DNA of 19,203 bases from Chelatococcus sp. (GTDB lineage: Bacteria; Pseudomonadota; Alphaproteobacteria; Rhizobiales; Beijerinckiaceae). The position numbers were made by a program, and so were the translations under genes. The stretch spans positions 1 through 19,203 of the forward strand of contig QFQY01000073.1 of assembly GCA_003248805.1 (NCBI GenBank), written 5' to 3'. How positions within the stretch are numbered: position 1 is the first letter of the stretch; each line of letters opens with the position of its first letter. The notes under the pieces were generated by a model, which saw only the letters and a list, made by a program, of their open reading frames with translations, was not told the origin of the DNA and did no database searches. Of the stretch, positions 1 through 7,006 are shown piece by piece.

Positions 1-79
1 CGAGTGGTTTAAGGCAGCGGTCTTGAAAACCGCCGTGGGTGCAAGCCCACCGTGGGTTCGAATCCCACCCCTTCCGCCA
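1..79 (+). tRNA. tRNA-Ser (anticodon UGA), 5' end cut off by window
   Basis: This is the 3' part of a serine tRNA. The window begins in the D-arm (CGAGTGGTTTAAGGC). The anticodon loop CTTGAAA, flanked by GCGGT and ACCGC, gives anticodon TGA. The long variable arm typical of tRNA-Ser follows (GTGGG and CCCAC paired around TGCAAG), then the T-arm GTGGG-TTCGAAT-CCCAC. The acceptor 3' strand is CCCTTCC, followed by discriminator G and an encoded CCA at 77-79. The first ~12 bases of the gene lie outside the window. The gene end directly abuts a transposase fragment, so this tRNA may mark an integration site. Confidence 0.95.
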
Positions 80-323
80 CTACGGCCTGCTCGCCTCCAG
101 CTGCCGTGCCGACACCATCGCCCGCATCAGGCATATCATCGCGGCGGCGACGCTGGACGACATCGCCAGAGACGACGGCGCGGTCGCCGCGGCGCAACCC
201 GAGCAGGCCTCTGAACCGCACCCGCCATGCCCATGCTGCGGCGGCCGCATGAACCTCGTCGAGCGCTTCGCGCCGGGCACCGCGCCGCGCACCATCGTCG
301 CCGTCAGGATCGACACATCATGA
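80..323 (+). pseudogene. IS91-family transposase, C-terminal fragment
   Basis: An open frame runs out of the tRNA end and continues to a TGA at 321-323. Its peptide matches, from memory, the tail of IS91-family rolling-circle (HUH/Y2) transposases: a RHYGLLA-type motif, then CRADTIARIR, a Pro/Ala-rich linker, a zinc-finger-like PCPCCGGRM motif and the terminal IRIDTS-type ending (here VRIDTS). The catalytic HUH and tyrosine regions are absent, so this is a dead remnant of about 80 codons out of the several hundred usual. The RHYGLLA arginine and histidine codons are formed by the tRNA's own last bases, so the true breakpoint may lie a few bases inside the tRNA-matching sequence. Confidence 0.85.
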
Positions 324-768
324 CGATGGCCCCATGGCGGCACCTTCAGGAAGCACAGCCGATCTCGGCCAGAGAGCGGGCAATTCCGTTCGGCCCGATC
401 GCGGAAACGGAGATGGCTGCGGTCTCGGATCCATCAAATGTGCAGCTGAACCTCCGCTTCGGGGCCGCTCGGTCGGAGCATCGCACCGCCGCCTCGCGCC
501 TCGCACGATCCCGCAGACCAGACCGCGCGGCGAAATCCCTGTAGCCCACGGCCCCTGGCCGCGGCTTCCTCCCCTGGAGGCTTTCGAACGCCGGCCCTCA
601 GCCCGGTCCGAACCCGCTCGCACGGGCCGGCATCCGAAACCCTTCACCGAAGCGGTCCTTGGAGCTGTGCCAAAAAGCAGACATCGCCGGGACCTGTCGC
701 TCGGTGTCGACACCGGTCCAATTCTGGTTGCTTGATACCCGGCATGCAGGGCTGCGCCTCGAGCGTGC
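324..768. other. Gene-free stretch, probable 3' end of the IS91 remnant
   Basis: No frame here has a convincing protein. The stretch follows the transposase stop directly. Its G/C-rich pattern, with an AAATCCCTGTAGCCCACGG segment at about 534-552 and a following GGCTTCCTCCCC, resembles the non-coding 3' region seen after related IS91 transposases, but that is from memory and uncertain. If right, the oriIS end would lie somewhere before about 760. A 14-bp perfect palindrome (702-715) is the only clear structure. LysR coding sequence starts (as its 3' end) at 769. Confidence 0.4.
702..715. repeat. 14-bp perfect palindrome downstream of the lysR gene
   Basis: CGGTGTCGACACCG is a perfect palindrome, flanked more loosely by GGACC (690-694) and GGTCC (715-719). 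It lies 54-67 bp beyond the stop of the minus-strand lysR gene. It could be a 3'-end hairpin of that operon or part of the IS91 origin end. On the minus strand a TTTTT run (complement of 672-676) occurs about 26 bases after it, too far for a standard intrinsic terminator. Confidence 0.35.
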
Positions 769-1671
769 TCAGTTCGAGCTCAGTCGCCGGAGTTCATCGA
801 TCAAGCTCTTTGCGAGCTGCGCGGCAGGCGGAGACGGCTCCCGGCTCGCGGGGCTGATGAGCCCGATCCGCAGCGCATTGACGCCCGGTGAGGTCAGCGG
901 GCGCCAGGCGATCTCGCCATTCTCGATCTCCTTCAGGAAGCCCAGCCGCGTGAAGAAGGCGATGCCGAGCCCGAGCTCGATGCAGACACGGATCATCTGG
1001 ATCGAGTTCGAGGTGATCTTGGGCTTGAGCAGCGACTTGAACTGGCTGAAATCCGCATCGATATCCGCTCCTCGCGGCAGCGGACCGGCCTGATCCAGAA
1101 TGGGATAGGACCGTGCCTCGTCGAAGGTGACGCTGAGGCGCTCCGTCAACGGGTGATCGACCGGCATGACCACGCCGATCGGCGCGGGCACCTCCGCGAT
1201 GAAATGCACGGTGGCAGGCAGGGGGCTGACGAAGGTCAGCCCGATATCCACCGTCCCGTCGCTGACCCTCTGGGCGATCTCGGCCGGGGCCATTGCCAGC
1301 ACGGTGTGGTTGATCGCCGGGAAATCGCGGCCGAAGCGGGCGAGCGCACGCGGCAGGAAATCGACGAGGAGCGAATCGAGCGCGGCGATCGTGACATGGC
1401 CCGAGCGGGCTTCCCGCAGATCGTCGATGGCAGAGCGCACCCGGCCATAGCCCTCGATGGTCGCCGTGATGTGCTGAAGCAGGAGCGTGCCGGCGACGGT
1501 GAGGCGCATGCCGCCGGGCAGTCGGTCGAAAAGCGGACCGCCGAACTCGTCCTCGAGCTTGAGGATTTGGCGATTGATCGCGCTCGCGGCGACGTTGAGA
1601 TGTCCCGCAGCGCGGCGGATCGAGCCCAGCCGCGCGACCTCCCGGAAATAGAACAGGGCGGCGGCATGCAT
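769..1671 (-). CDS. LysR-type transcriptional regulator
   Basis: A 300-residue protein of normal LysR-family length. The N-terminal winged helix-turn-helix is clear at about residues 16-45 (GSIRRAAGHLNVAASAINRQ, then LEDEFGGPLFDR), and the co-inducer-binding domain fills about 91-300. Such regulators bind a pathway metabolite and usually activate nearby genes. The start has a GAGGA sequence about 12 bases upstream. It follows the ferredoxin stop by 12 bp on the same strand, so it appears to be the last gene of cluster A rather than divergent from it as is common for this family. That arrangement suggests co-expression with, and possibly autoregulation of, the operon. The effector is unknown. 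Confidence 0.93.
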   Translation of the reverse strand: MHAAALFYFREVARLGSIRRAAGHLNVAASAINRQILKLEDEFGGPLFDRLPGGMRLTVAGTLLLQHITATIEGYGRVRSAIDDLREARSGHVTIAALDSLLVDFLPRALARFGRDFPAINHTVLAMAPAEIAQRVSDGTVDIGLTFVSPLPATVHFIAEVPAPIGVVMPVDHPLTERLSVTFDEARSYPILDQAGPLPRGADIDADFSQFKSLLKPKITSNSIQMIRVCIELGLGIAFFTRLGFLKEIENGEIAWRPLTSPGVNALRIGLISPASREPSPPAAQLAKSLIDELRRLSSN

Positions 1672-1683
1672 CGGCAGGGATCC

Positions 1684-2019
1684 TCAGCTCGCGGCCCTCT
1701 CCGGCCAGGCCGCCACCATCGGATGGTCGAGCGTCGTCGTCAAAGATGGGTCGGCGCCGCCGGGCTGGCCCCAGCCGGTGAGCTCTGGGCCGAAGAAGTC
1801 GCGGTTGACCGCTGCCCAGGCCGCCAGCTCCGGCGGCAGACGGTCGTCGGCATGGATCGCGGCGACCGGACAGACGGTCTCGCACAACCCGCAATCGATG
1901 CATTCGTCCGGCTGGATGTAGAGCGTGCGCCCGCCCTCATAGATGCAGTCGACAGGGCAAGCGGCGAGACACGCCTTGTCCTTGATGTCGATGCAGGCGT
2001 CGGTGATGACGAAGGGCAT
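1684..2019 (-). CDS. 7Fe-type ([3Fe-4S][4Fe-4S]) ferredoxin
   Basis: A 111-residue protein with two cysteine clusters. The first has C9, C17, C21 and C25 (C-x7-C-x3-CP-x2-C); the second is the classic CIDCGLCETVCP with C40, C43, C46 and C50. The wide first spacing matches FdxA-like seven-iron ferredoxins, in which one site holds [3Fe-4S]. The ~60-residue C-terminal tail has no further cysteines. It is a soluble low-potential electron carrier. The start ATG at 2019 is chosen because MPFVITDAC is the normal beginning of the family and a GAGGAG ribosome-binding site precedes it; the frame is open further upstream but only as a shadow. As a cluster A member it is the likely electron partner of the FAD oxidoreductase. 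Confidence 0.92.
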   Translation of the reverse strand: MPFVITDACIDIKDKACLAACPVDCIYEGGRTLYIQPDECIDCGLCETVCPVAAIHADDRLPPELAAWAAVNRDFFGPELTGWGQPGGADPSLTTTLDHPMVAAWPERAAS

Positions 2020-2032
2020 CGGTCCACTCCTC

Positions 2033-2812
2033 TCAGCGGCCCTGCCAGACCGGCTTTCGCTTCTCGCGGAAGGCGCGCACGCCCTCCTCCGAGTCTTCCG
2101 AGCCCAGGGCGGCGACCAGCGCCGGCAGGCGCAGCGCCTGCGCCTCCTGCGGCGAGAGATGGCCGGTGCGGCGGATGACCTGCTTGATCGCCCGCAGCGA
2201 GAGCGGCGCGCAGGCGAGAATATCCGCGACCCAACGATCCACCGCCGTGTCGAGCGCATCGCGGCTGGCCACCTCGTTGATGAGCCCGAAGGCGAGCGCT
2301 TCTGCGGCTTTGATCCGGCGCCCGGTCAGCAGCATGCCGAGCGCGTGGCGATGCGCGATCTGGCGCTGGAGCAGCACCATGCCGCCATCGAGCGGCAACC
2401 GGCCGACACGCGGCTCGGTCAGGCCGAAGCTCGCCTCTTCCGCCGCGATCACGATGTCGCAGCCCAGTACCATCTCGAAACCGCCGCCCACGGCATGGCC
2501 GTTGACGCGGGCGATCACCGGGACATCGAGCGTTTCGCGCAGCGCGATTCCGCCGAACCCGGCCGGCCGCGACGCCGCCCAATAGCCGAGGCCGGTCTGG
2601 CCGGGATCGACATTGCGCATGTCGGCGCCGGTGCAGAAGGCGCGTTCGCCCGCCCCGGTGAGCACGACGACGCGGACGGACGCATCGGCCTCGATCTGCC
2701 GCCAGATCTCCTCCATCCGCATCTCCGCCTCCTGGTCGAGCGCGTTCAGCACCTCCGGCCGGTCGATGGTGACGCGCGCGACATGATCGGCGATGGAGAG
2801 GCTGACCGGCAT
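2033..2812 (-). CDS. Enoyl-CoA hydratase/isomerase (crotonase family)
   Basis: A 259-residue crotonase-fold protein, normal for the family. The two catalytic glutamates of true hydratases are both present: E113 in NGHAVGGGFEMV and E133 in FGLTEPRVG, spaced 20 apart as in rat mitochondrial hydratase (E144/E164). Oxyanion-hole segments are FCTGADM (about 59-65) and the GGG near 109-111. The ending (FREKRKPVWQGR) resembles crotonobetainyl-CoA hydratase and relatives, but substrate cannot be assigned. It would add water across a 2-enoyl-CoA in the cytoplasm. Its ATG overlaps the CoA-transferase stop (TGATG), indicating translational coupling. Confidence 0.93.
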   Translation of the reverse strand: MPVSLSIADHVARVTIDRPEVLNALDQEAEMRMEEIWRQIEADASVRVVVLTGAGERAFCTGADMRNVDPGQTGLGYWAASRPAGFGGIALRETLDVPVIARVNGHAVGGGFEMVLGCDIVIAAEEASFGLTEPRVGRLPLDGGMVLLQRQIAHRHALGMLLTGRRIKAAEALAFGLINEVASRDALDTAVDRWVADILACAPLSLRAIKQVIRRTGHLSPQEAQALRLPALVAALGSEDSEEGVRAFREKRKPVWQGR

Positions 2813-3978
2813 CAGGCGACCTTGCCGAAAGCGGGCAGCCCGATCTCGCCCAGAACGGCCTCGGTGTGCTCGCCGAGCCCGGCCGGCACGATCCGGATCG
2901 CCACCGGCGCGGCCTCCATGTGGATCGGCGAGCCAATGACGCGCACCCGCTCGGTCGGCCCGTCGGCTTCCAGGATCATGCCGTTGACGCTGGTCTGCTC
3001 GTCGGCGAGCGCCTCTTCGAGCCGGCGCACGGGCGCGCAGAGCAGATCCTGCTCCTCGAGCCGCGCGAGCCAATAGGCGGTGGTCTGCGTCAGAAAGCGC
3101 TCGGCAAAGAGCGCCTGCAGCGCAGGCTTGTTGGCGACCTGCAATTCGTGGCCGGCGAAACGCGCATCTGTCTTCAGCCCGGGCAGGTCGAGCGCGGCGG
3201 CGATGTCGCCGAGCGGATCGGCCTTGAAGGCACCGACCATGACGAGCGCACCGTCCTGCGTCTCGAACACCCCGGTCAGCGGCATCGCGCCCCAGTTCAC
3301 CTCACGCCCGCGCATCATTTGCGCCGCGGCCTCCTGCGTCTGCGCCGCCAGCATGGAATCGAACAGCGAGACACTGATCCGCTGGCCCTTGCCGGTCTGC
3401 TGGCGCTGGAGCAAAGCGAGCAGGATGCCCTGGACCATGTGCATGCCGGCCGAATAATCGGCGAAGGTGGTCGAGAGCACGGCGAGCGGCTGGTCGGCAT
3501 TGGCCCGGCGATGCATCACGCCCGACAGCGCCTGGGCCAGCACGTCCTGCCCGCCCTTATGCGCATAGGGGCCGGTCAGGCCGAAGCCGGTGCCGACGGC
3601 ATAGATCAGCCGCGGATTTCGGGCCGACAGGGCTTCATAGGAGAAACCCATCCGCTCCATCACGCCGGCGCGGAAATTGTTGACCACAACATCTGCTTCA
3701 TCGATCAGCCGCAGGACGGCGTCCTTGGCCTCCTGCCTGCGAAGGTCGAGCACGACCGAGCGCTTGTTGCGGTTGAGCGAACAGAACACCGGCCCCTGCA
3801 ATCCGGCGGGGTCGTTCGGGAAGGCTGTCCGGGACAGATCACCCGTTGGCGGGCGCTCGATCTTGATGACGTCGGCGCCATAATCGCCGAGCATCTGGGT
3901 CGCGACCGGGCCCATCATCACCTGGGTGAAGTCGACGACCTTGATGCCTGACAGCGGCAGTGCGGCAGGGGTGGTCAC
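2812..3978 (-). CDS. Family III CoA-transferase (CaiB/BaiF type)
   Basis: A 388-residue protein beginning at a GTG that overlaps the upstream oxidoreductase stop (GTGA). It starts with the typical LSGIKVVDFTQVMMGPVATQ motif, then GADVIKIERP (about 35-43) and LNRNKRSVVLDL (68-79). The aspartate that carries the acyl anhydride in formyl-CoA transferase (D169) aligns with D174 in FADYSAGMHMVQG. These enzymes move CoA from a donor thioester to a carboxylic acid. Here it probably activates the acid imported by the linked ABC transporter; the donor is not known. An in-frame extension upstream exists but is the shadow of the oxidoreductase. Confidence 0.93.
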   Translation of the reverse strand: MTTPAALPLSGIKVVDFTQVMMGPVATQMLGDYGADVIKIERPPTGDLSRTAFPNDPAGLQGPVFCSLNRNKRSVVLDLRRQEAKDAVLRLIDEADVVVNNFRAGVMERMGFSYEALSARNPRLIYAVGTGFGLTGPYAHKGGQDVLAQALSGVMHRRANADQPLAVLSTTFADYSAGMHMVQGILLALLQRQQTGKGQRISVSLFDSMLAAQTQEAAAQMMRGREVNWGAMPLTGVFETQDGALVMVGAFKADPLGDIAAALDLPGLKTDARFAGHELQVANKPALQALFAERFLTQTTAYWLARLEEQDLLCAPVRRLEEALADEQTSVNGMILEADGPTERVRVIGSPIHMEAAPVAIRIVPAGLGEHTEAVLGEIGLPAFGKVA

Positions 3979-5324
3979 GCGGCATTCTCCAGAGTCGTGG
4001 CGTTGGCGGAGGGGATGTCGCCCGGGTCGCCGCCCTGGGCCCGCACCTTCCGGCAGATCTCCTGCGGGGCGACATCGCGCAGGCGTTGGCCCGAAGCGAC
4101 GGCGAGCGCCGCCGCCACGCCGGCCGACTGGCCCATCGCCATGCAGGGCGGGATTTCGCGCGACATCTTCTGCGCCTGCTCGGTCGCGGAATAATGCCGC
4201 CCGGCGACGACGAGCCCGTCGAGGCCGCGCGGCAGCATGGAGCGATAGGGCGTGTAATAGTCGCGGCCGCGCGCCACCGTATCGGTGAAGTGCACGCGGT
4301 CGAGCACGTCGCGCTTGGTCACCACATAGTCGCCCTGCAGGAGCCGGGTCTGGCGCACGCCGAGCTGCGGCGCGACATCGACCACGAAGCAGTGACGGAA
4401 GCCCGGCATGTTCTCGCGCACATAGTCGACCAGCGCATAGAGCTTGTTGCGGCCCTCGAAATCGGCGCGGGTGAGGTCCTCCACCGACAGCGCGTCGAAG
4501 CCGGCCATATGCGGGCAGTTGCACCAGACGACGCCGGGCAGCGGCGTCTTCAGCCACCACATGTCCCAGGAGCCGCCCATGATGCGCTTGGCTTGCCGGT
4601 CGATCGTCGCGAAGGCGTCGGGCTCCTCGTGCTGGAAGCGCTCCGCCTCATCGGTGTCGACCCCGCCGAGCCGGAACACGGTGGTGACGATGAAGGAGCC
4701 CTTCTCATGGGCGGCCCCGGCCGAGGCCGCCACGTCGAGATCGCCCGAGGCGTCGACGATCGCATCGGCCAGGATCGCCTGCCGCCCGGCCTTGGTCTCG
4801 CAGACGATGCCGGTGACCTTGCCGTTCTCGACCAGCGTGCGCGAGAACCAGGAATGCAGCCTGACGTCGACCTTCGCCTCGGCGACCATGTCGTTGGCGG
4901 CGCGCTTCCAGCCGTCGGGATCGAAGGCGGCCGCCATCACGATGGGTTGCGGCTTGGTCTGGGCGCGGAAGTCGTGCGCGCCCCAGCGCGCCCATTTGCG
5001 GTGCATCGCCCAGTCCTGGCGGCGCTCCTCGGGCGGTGGGTAGACGCAGGCCCCCTTGGCCGCCATGCGCTCGATCATCTCCATGCAGACGCCCTGCACG
5101 GTGACCTCCTCGCCATTGTGCATGTCGTCGAGCACCAGCACCATGCCGCCCGAGGCGAGGCCGCCGAGATAGGGGTAGCGCTCGACCATGGTCACGGCGC
5201 AGCCTTCGCGGCGGGCGGCAATCGCGGCGGACATGCCGGCCGGTCCGCCGCCGACGACGAGGACGTCGGTCTTGGCGACGACCGGGACACAGCCGCCCGG
5301 TTCGGCGATGGTGGTCGCAGTCAT
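3975..5324 (-). CDS. FAD-dependent oxidoreductase (FAD_oxidored-like)
   Basis: A 449-residue flavoprotein. The N-terminal Rossmann dinucleotide-binding motif is VLVVGGGPAGMSAA (GGGPAG at 25-30) with the ribose-binding acid E49 in MVERYPYLGG. The C-terminal part has GLVVAGRHYSATEQAQ and an AMGQSAGVAAALA flavin-contact segment. The layout fits the Pfam FAD_oxidored group, whose substrates are mostly uncharacterised. No CxxCxxC iron-sulphur motif is seen, so the linked ferredoxin could supply or accept electrons. The start at 5324 has a GGAGAGG site. It sits between the transporter genes and the CoA-transferase, which it overlaps by 4 bases. It could desaturate or reduce the acid or its CoA thioester; this is inference. 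Confidence 0.9.
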   Translation of the reverse strand: MTATTIAEPGGCVPVVAKTDVLVVGGGPAGMSAAIAARREGCAVTMVERYPYLGGLASGGMVLVLDDMHNGEEVTVQGVCMEMIERMAAKGACVYPPPEERRQDWAMHRKWARWGAHDFRAQTKPQPIVMAAAFDPDGWKRAANDMVAEAKVDVRLHSWFSRTLVENGKVTGIVCETKAGRQAILADAIVDASGDLDVAASAGAAHEKGSFIVTTVFRLGGVDTDEAERFQHEEPDAFATIDRQAKRIMGGSWDMWWLKTPLPGVVWCNCPHMAGFDALSVEDLTRADFEGRNKLYALVDYVRENMPGFRHCFVVDVAPQLGVRQTRLLQGDYVVTKRDVLDRVHFTDTVARGRDYYTPYRSMLPRGLDGLVVAGRHYSATEQAQKMSREIPPCMAMGQSAGVAAALAVASGQRLRDVAPQEICRKVRAQGGDPGDIPSANATTLENAA

Positions 5325-5347
5325 GGTCCTCTCCGGATTTGGGGGCG

Positions 5348-6181
5348 TCAATGCGCGTTCGAGGGCTGCCAGCGCACGATCTGGCGCTCGAGCATGGTCA
5401 CGCTGAGGAAAAACAGCATCGAGAAGCAGGAGGCGACGATCACGGTCGCGTAGAGCAGCGCCGAGTCGAAGGAATAGGTCGCCTGGATGATCAGTGCGCC
5501 GATGCCGACATTGGAGCCGATCCATTCGCCGACGATCGCGCCGACGACGGAGGTCGAGGCCGAGATCTTCAGTGCCGAGAACAGATAGGGCAGCGAGGTG
5601 TAGAGCCTGAGCTTGAAGAAGACCTCGCGCTTCGAAGCCGAGAGCACCCGCATCAGCTCCATGGCCTGCGGATTCACCGCCTCCAGCCCGCGCACCATGT
5701 TCACCAGCGTCGGGAAGAAGCAGATCAGCGCGGCGATCGCGATCTTCGGCTCCATGCCGTTGCCGAGCAGCAGCACCAGGATCGGCGCCTTGGCCACGAC
5801 GGGGATCGTGTTGATCAGCACGACCGTGGGAAAGAAGGTCTCTTCCAGCGTCTTCTTGTGGACGAAGGCAGTCGCGATGACGATGGCGACCACGTTGCCG
5901 AGCAGGAAGCCCGACAGGGCCTCGATGGCCGTCGGGACGAGATTCGCCAGCAGCACGTCGCCCTTGCTCACCAGCGTCTGCGCCACCAGAAGCGGGCTCG
6001 GCGCGACGAAGGGCGGGACCTTGAACAGGTAGACCAGCGCGGCCCAGATGCCGAGGAAGATCGCTATGCCGACCAGCGGCAGGAGGCGGCGGCGTAGCTG
6101 GGCGCGCCGCCGGGCGGTGCGGAACGCCTCTTCGGCGTCGGCGACGGTTTCGGTCTGAGAGATCGCGGTGGCAAGCGTCAT
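5348..6181 (-). CDS. ABC importer permease (SsuC/TauC/ThiX-like)
   Basis: A 277-residue inner-membrane permease of the nitrate/taurine/aliphatic-sulphonate family. Membrane segments are visible at about residues 34-53, 88-106, 117-140, 147-164, 205-222 and 243-262. The cytoplasmic EAA loop that docks the ATPase lies near 165-200 (GLEAVNPQAMELMRVL). The basic N-terminus (RRRAQLRRRL) precedes the first segment. The ATG overlaps the ATPase stop (ATGA). It works with the upstream binding protein and ATPase as a half-size homodimer importer in the usual way for this family. Confidence 0.94.
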   Translation of the reverse strand: MTLATAISQTETVADAEEAFRTARRRAQLRRRLLPLVGIAIFLGIWAALVYLFKVPPFVAPSPLLVAQTLVSKGDVLLANLVPTAIEALSGFLLGNVVAIVIATAFVHKKTLEETFFPTVVLINTIPVVAKAPILVLLLGNGMEPKIAIAALICFFPTLVNMVRGLEAVNPQAMELMRVLSASKREVFFKLRLYTSLPYLFSALKISASTSVVGAIVGEWIGSNVGIGALIIQATYSFDSALLYATVIVASCFSMLFFLSVTMLERQIVRWQPSNAH

Positions 6182-7002
6182 TCCGTGCCTCCCAGCGCCG
6201 CGCGCAGCACCGTGGCGACGCGCATGAATTCGGGCGTCTCGCGGATCGCGAGCGTGCGGTCGCGCGGCAGGTCGATATCGACCAGCGAGGCGACGCGGCC
6301 GGGGTTGGCGGCGAGCACCAGCACCTGCTCGCCGAGGAACAGCGCCTCATAGACCGAATGCGTCACGAACAGGATCGTCGTGCCCGTCTCTCGCCAGATG
6401 CGGCGCAGCTCCTCGTTCAGCCGGTCGCGGGTGATCTCGTCGAGCGCGCCGAAGGGCTCGTCCATCAGCAGAAGGCGAGGCCCCCCGAGCAGCGCCCGCG
6501 CGATCGAGACGCGCTGGCGCATTCCGCCGGAAAGCTCATGGGGAAAGCTGCCTTCCCACCCTTCCAGCCCGACGAGCTTGAGCAATTCGCGCGGCGTCGG
6601 CATGCTGGCGGCAAGCGGCTTCCGCCCACCCACCTCGAGGGGAAGCTCGACATTCTGCAGAGCCGTCCGCCAGGGCAGCAGTGCCGCGTCCTGGAAGACG
6701 AAACCGAGCGCGCGCTGGAGCCGCGCCTGCTGCGGCGTCTGCCCGAGGACCGTGACCTGCCCGGCGCTCGGCGCAATGAGATCGGCGACGACCCGCAGCA
6801 AGGTGGACTTGCCGCAGCCGGAGGGTCCGAGCAGGCTGAGGAAGCCGCCGTTCTCCACGGAGAAGCTGACATTGTCGAGCGCCGTCACCATGCGACGCTC
6901 GGTGATGAAGCGCACCGAAAGATTGCGGCAGGCGACCGCCATGCCAGCCGCGGCCCGGGGCATCTCGGCGTGGCGTGGCTCCATCGCGGCGAGCGCGGCC
7001 AT
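6178..7002 (-). CDS. ABC importer ATP-binding protein (SsuB/TauB-like)
   Basis: A 274-residue nucleotide-binding subunit. Walker A GPSGCGKST is at 59-67, the Q-loop glutamine is Q104 in FVFQDAALLPW, the signature LSGGMRQR is at 157-164, Walker B plus catalytic glutamate LLLMDEP is at 177-183, and the switch histidine is H215. The PWRTALQNVELPLE segment is typical of nitrate/sulphonate/taurine importers. It energises the permease encoded next, with which it shares an ATGA overlap, and follows the binding-protein gene by 4 bp. The ~20-residue extension before the first domain is unusual only in length; M21 is a possible alternative start. Confidence 0.94.
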   Translation of the reverse strand: MAALAAMEPRHAEMPRAAAGMAVACRNLSVRFITERRMVTALDNVSFSVENGGFLSLLGPSGCGKSTLLRVVADLIAPSAGQVTVLGQTPQQARLQRALGFVFQDAALLPWRTALQNVELPLEVGGRKPLAASMPTPRELLKLVGLEGWEGSFPHELSGGMRQRVSIARALLGGPRLLLMDEPFGALDEITRDRLNEELRRIWRETGTTILFVTHSVYEALFLGEQVLVLAANPGRVASLVDIDLPRDRTLAIRETPEFMRVATVLRAALGGTE

Positions 7003-7006
7003 CGTC

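Noticed and set aside
334..735. Plus-strand frame of 133 codons after the IS91 fragment
   Set aside because: There is no family resemblance or ribosome-binding site, and it is most likely non-coding IS91 3' sequence.
3975..5324. Assignment of the flavoprotein as FixC/ETF-quinone oxidoreductase
   Set aside because: Despite the cai/fix-like company, its sequence after the Rossmann motif (YPYLGGLASGG and the C-terminal AMGQSAGVAAALA) fits the FAD_oxidored group better than FixC, and no FixAB is present.
3960..5453. Long plus-strand frame opposite the FAD oxidoreductase
   Set aside because: It is the antisense of a clear Rossmann-fold flavoprotein gene and has no family signature of its own.
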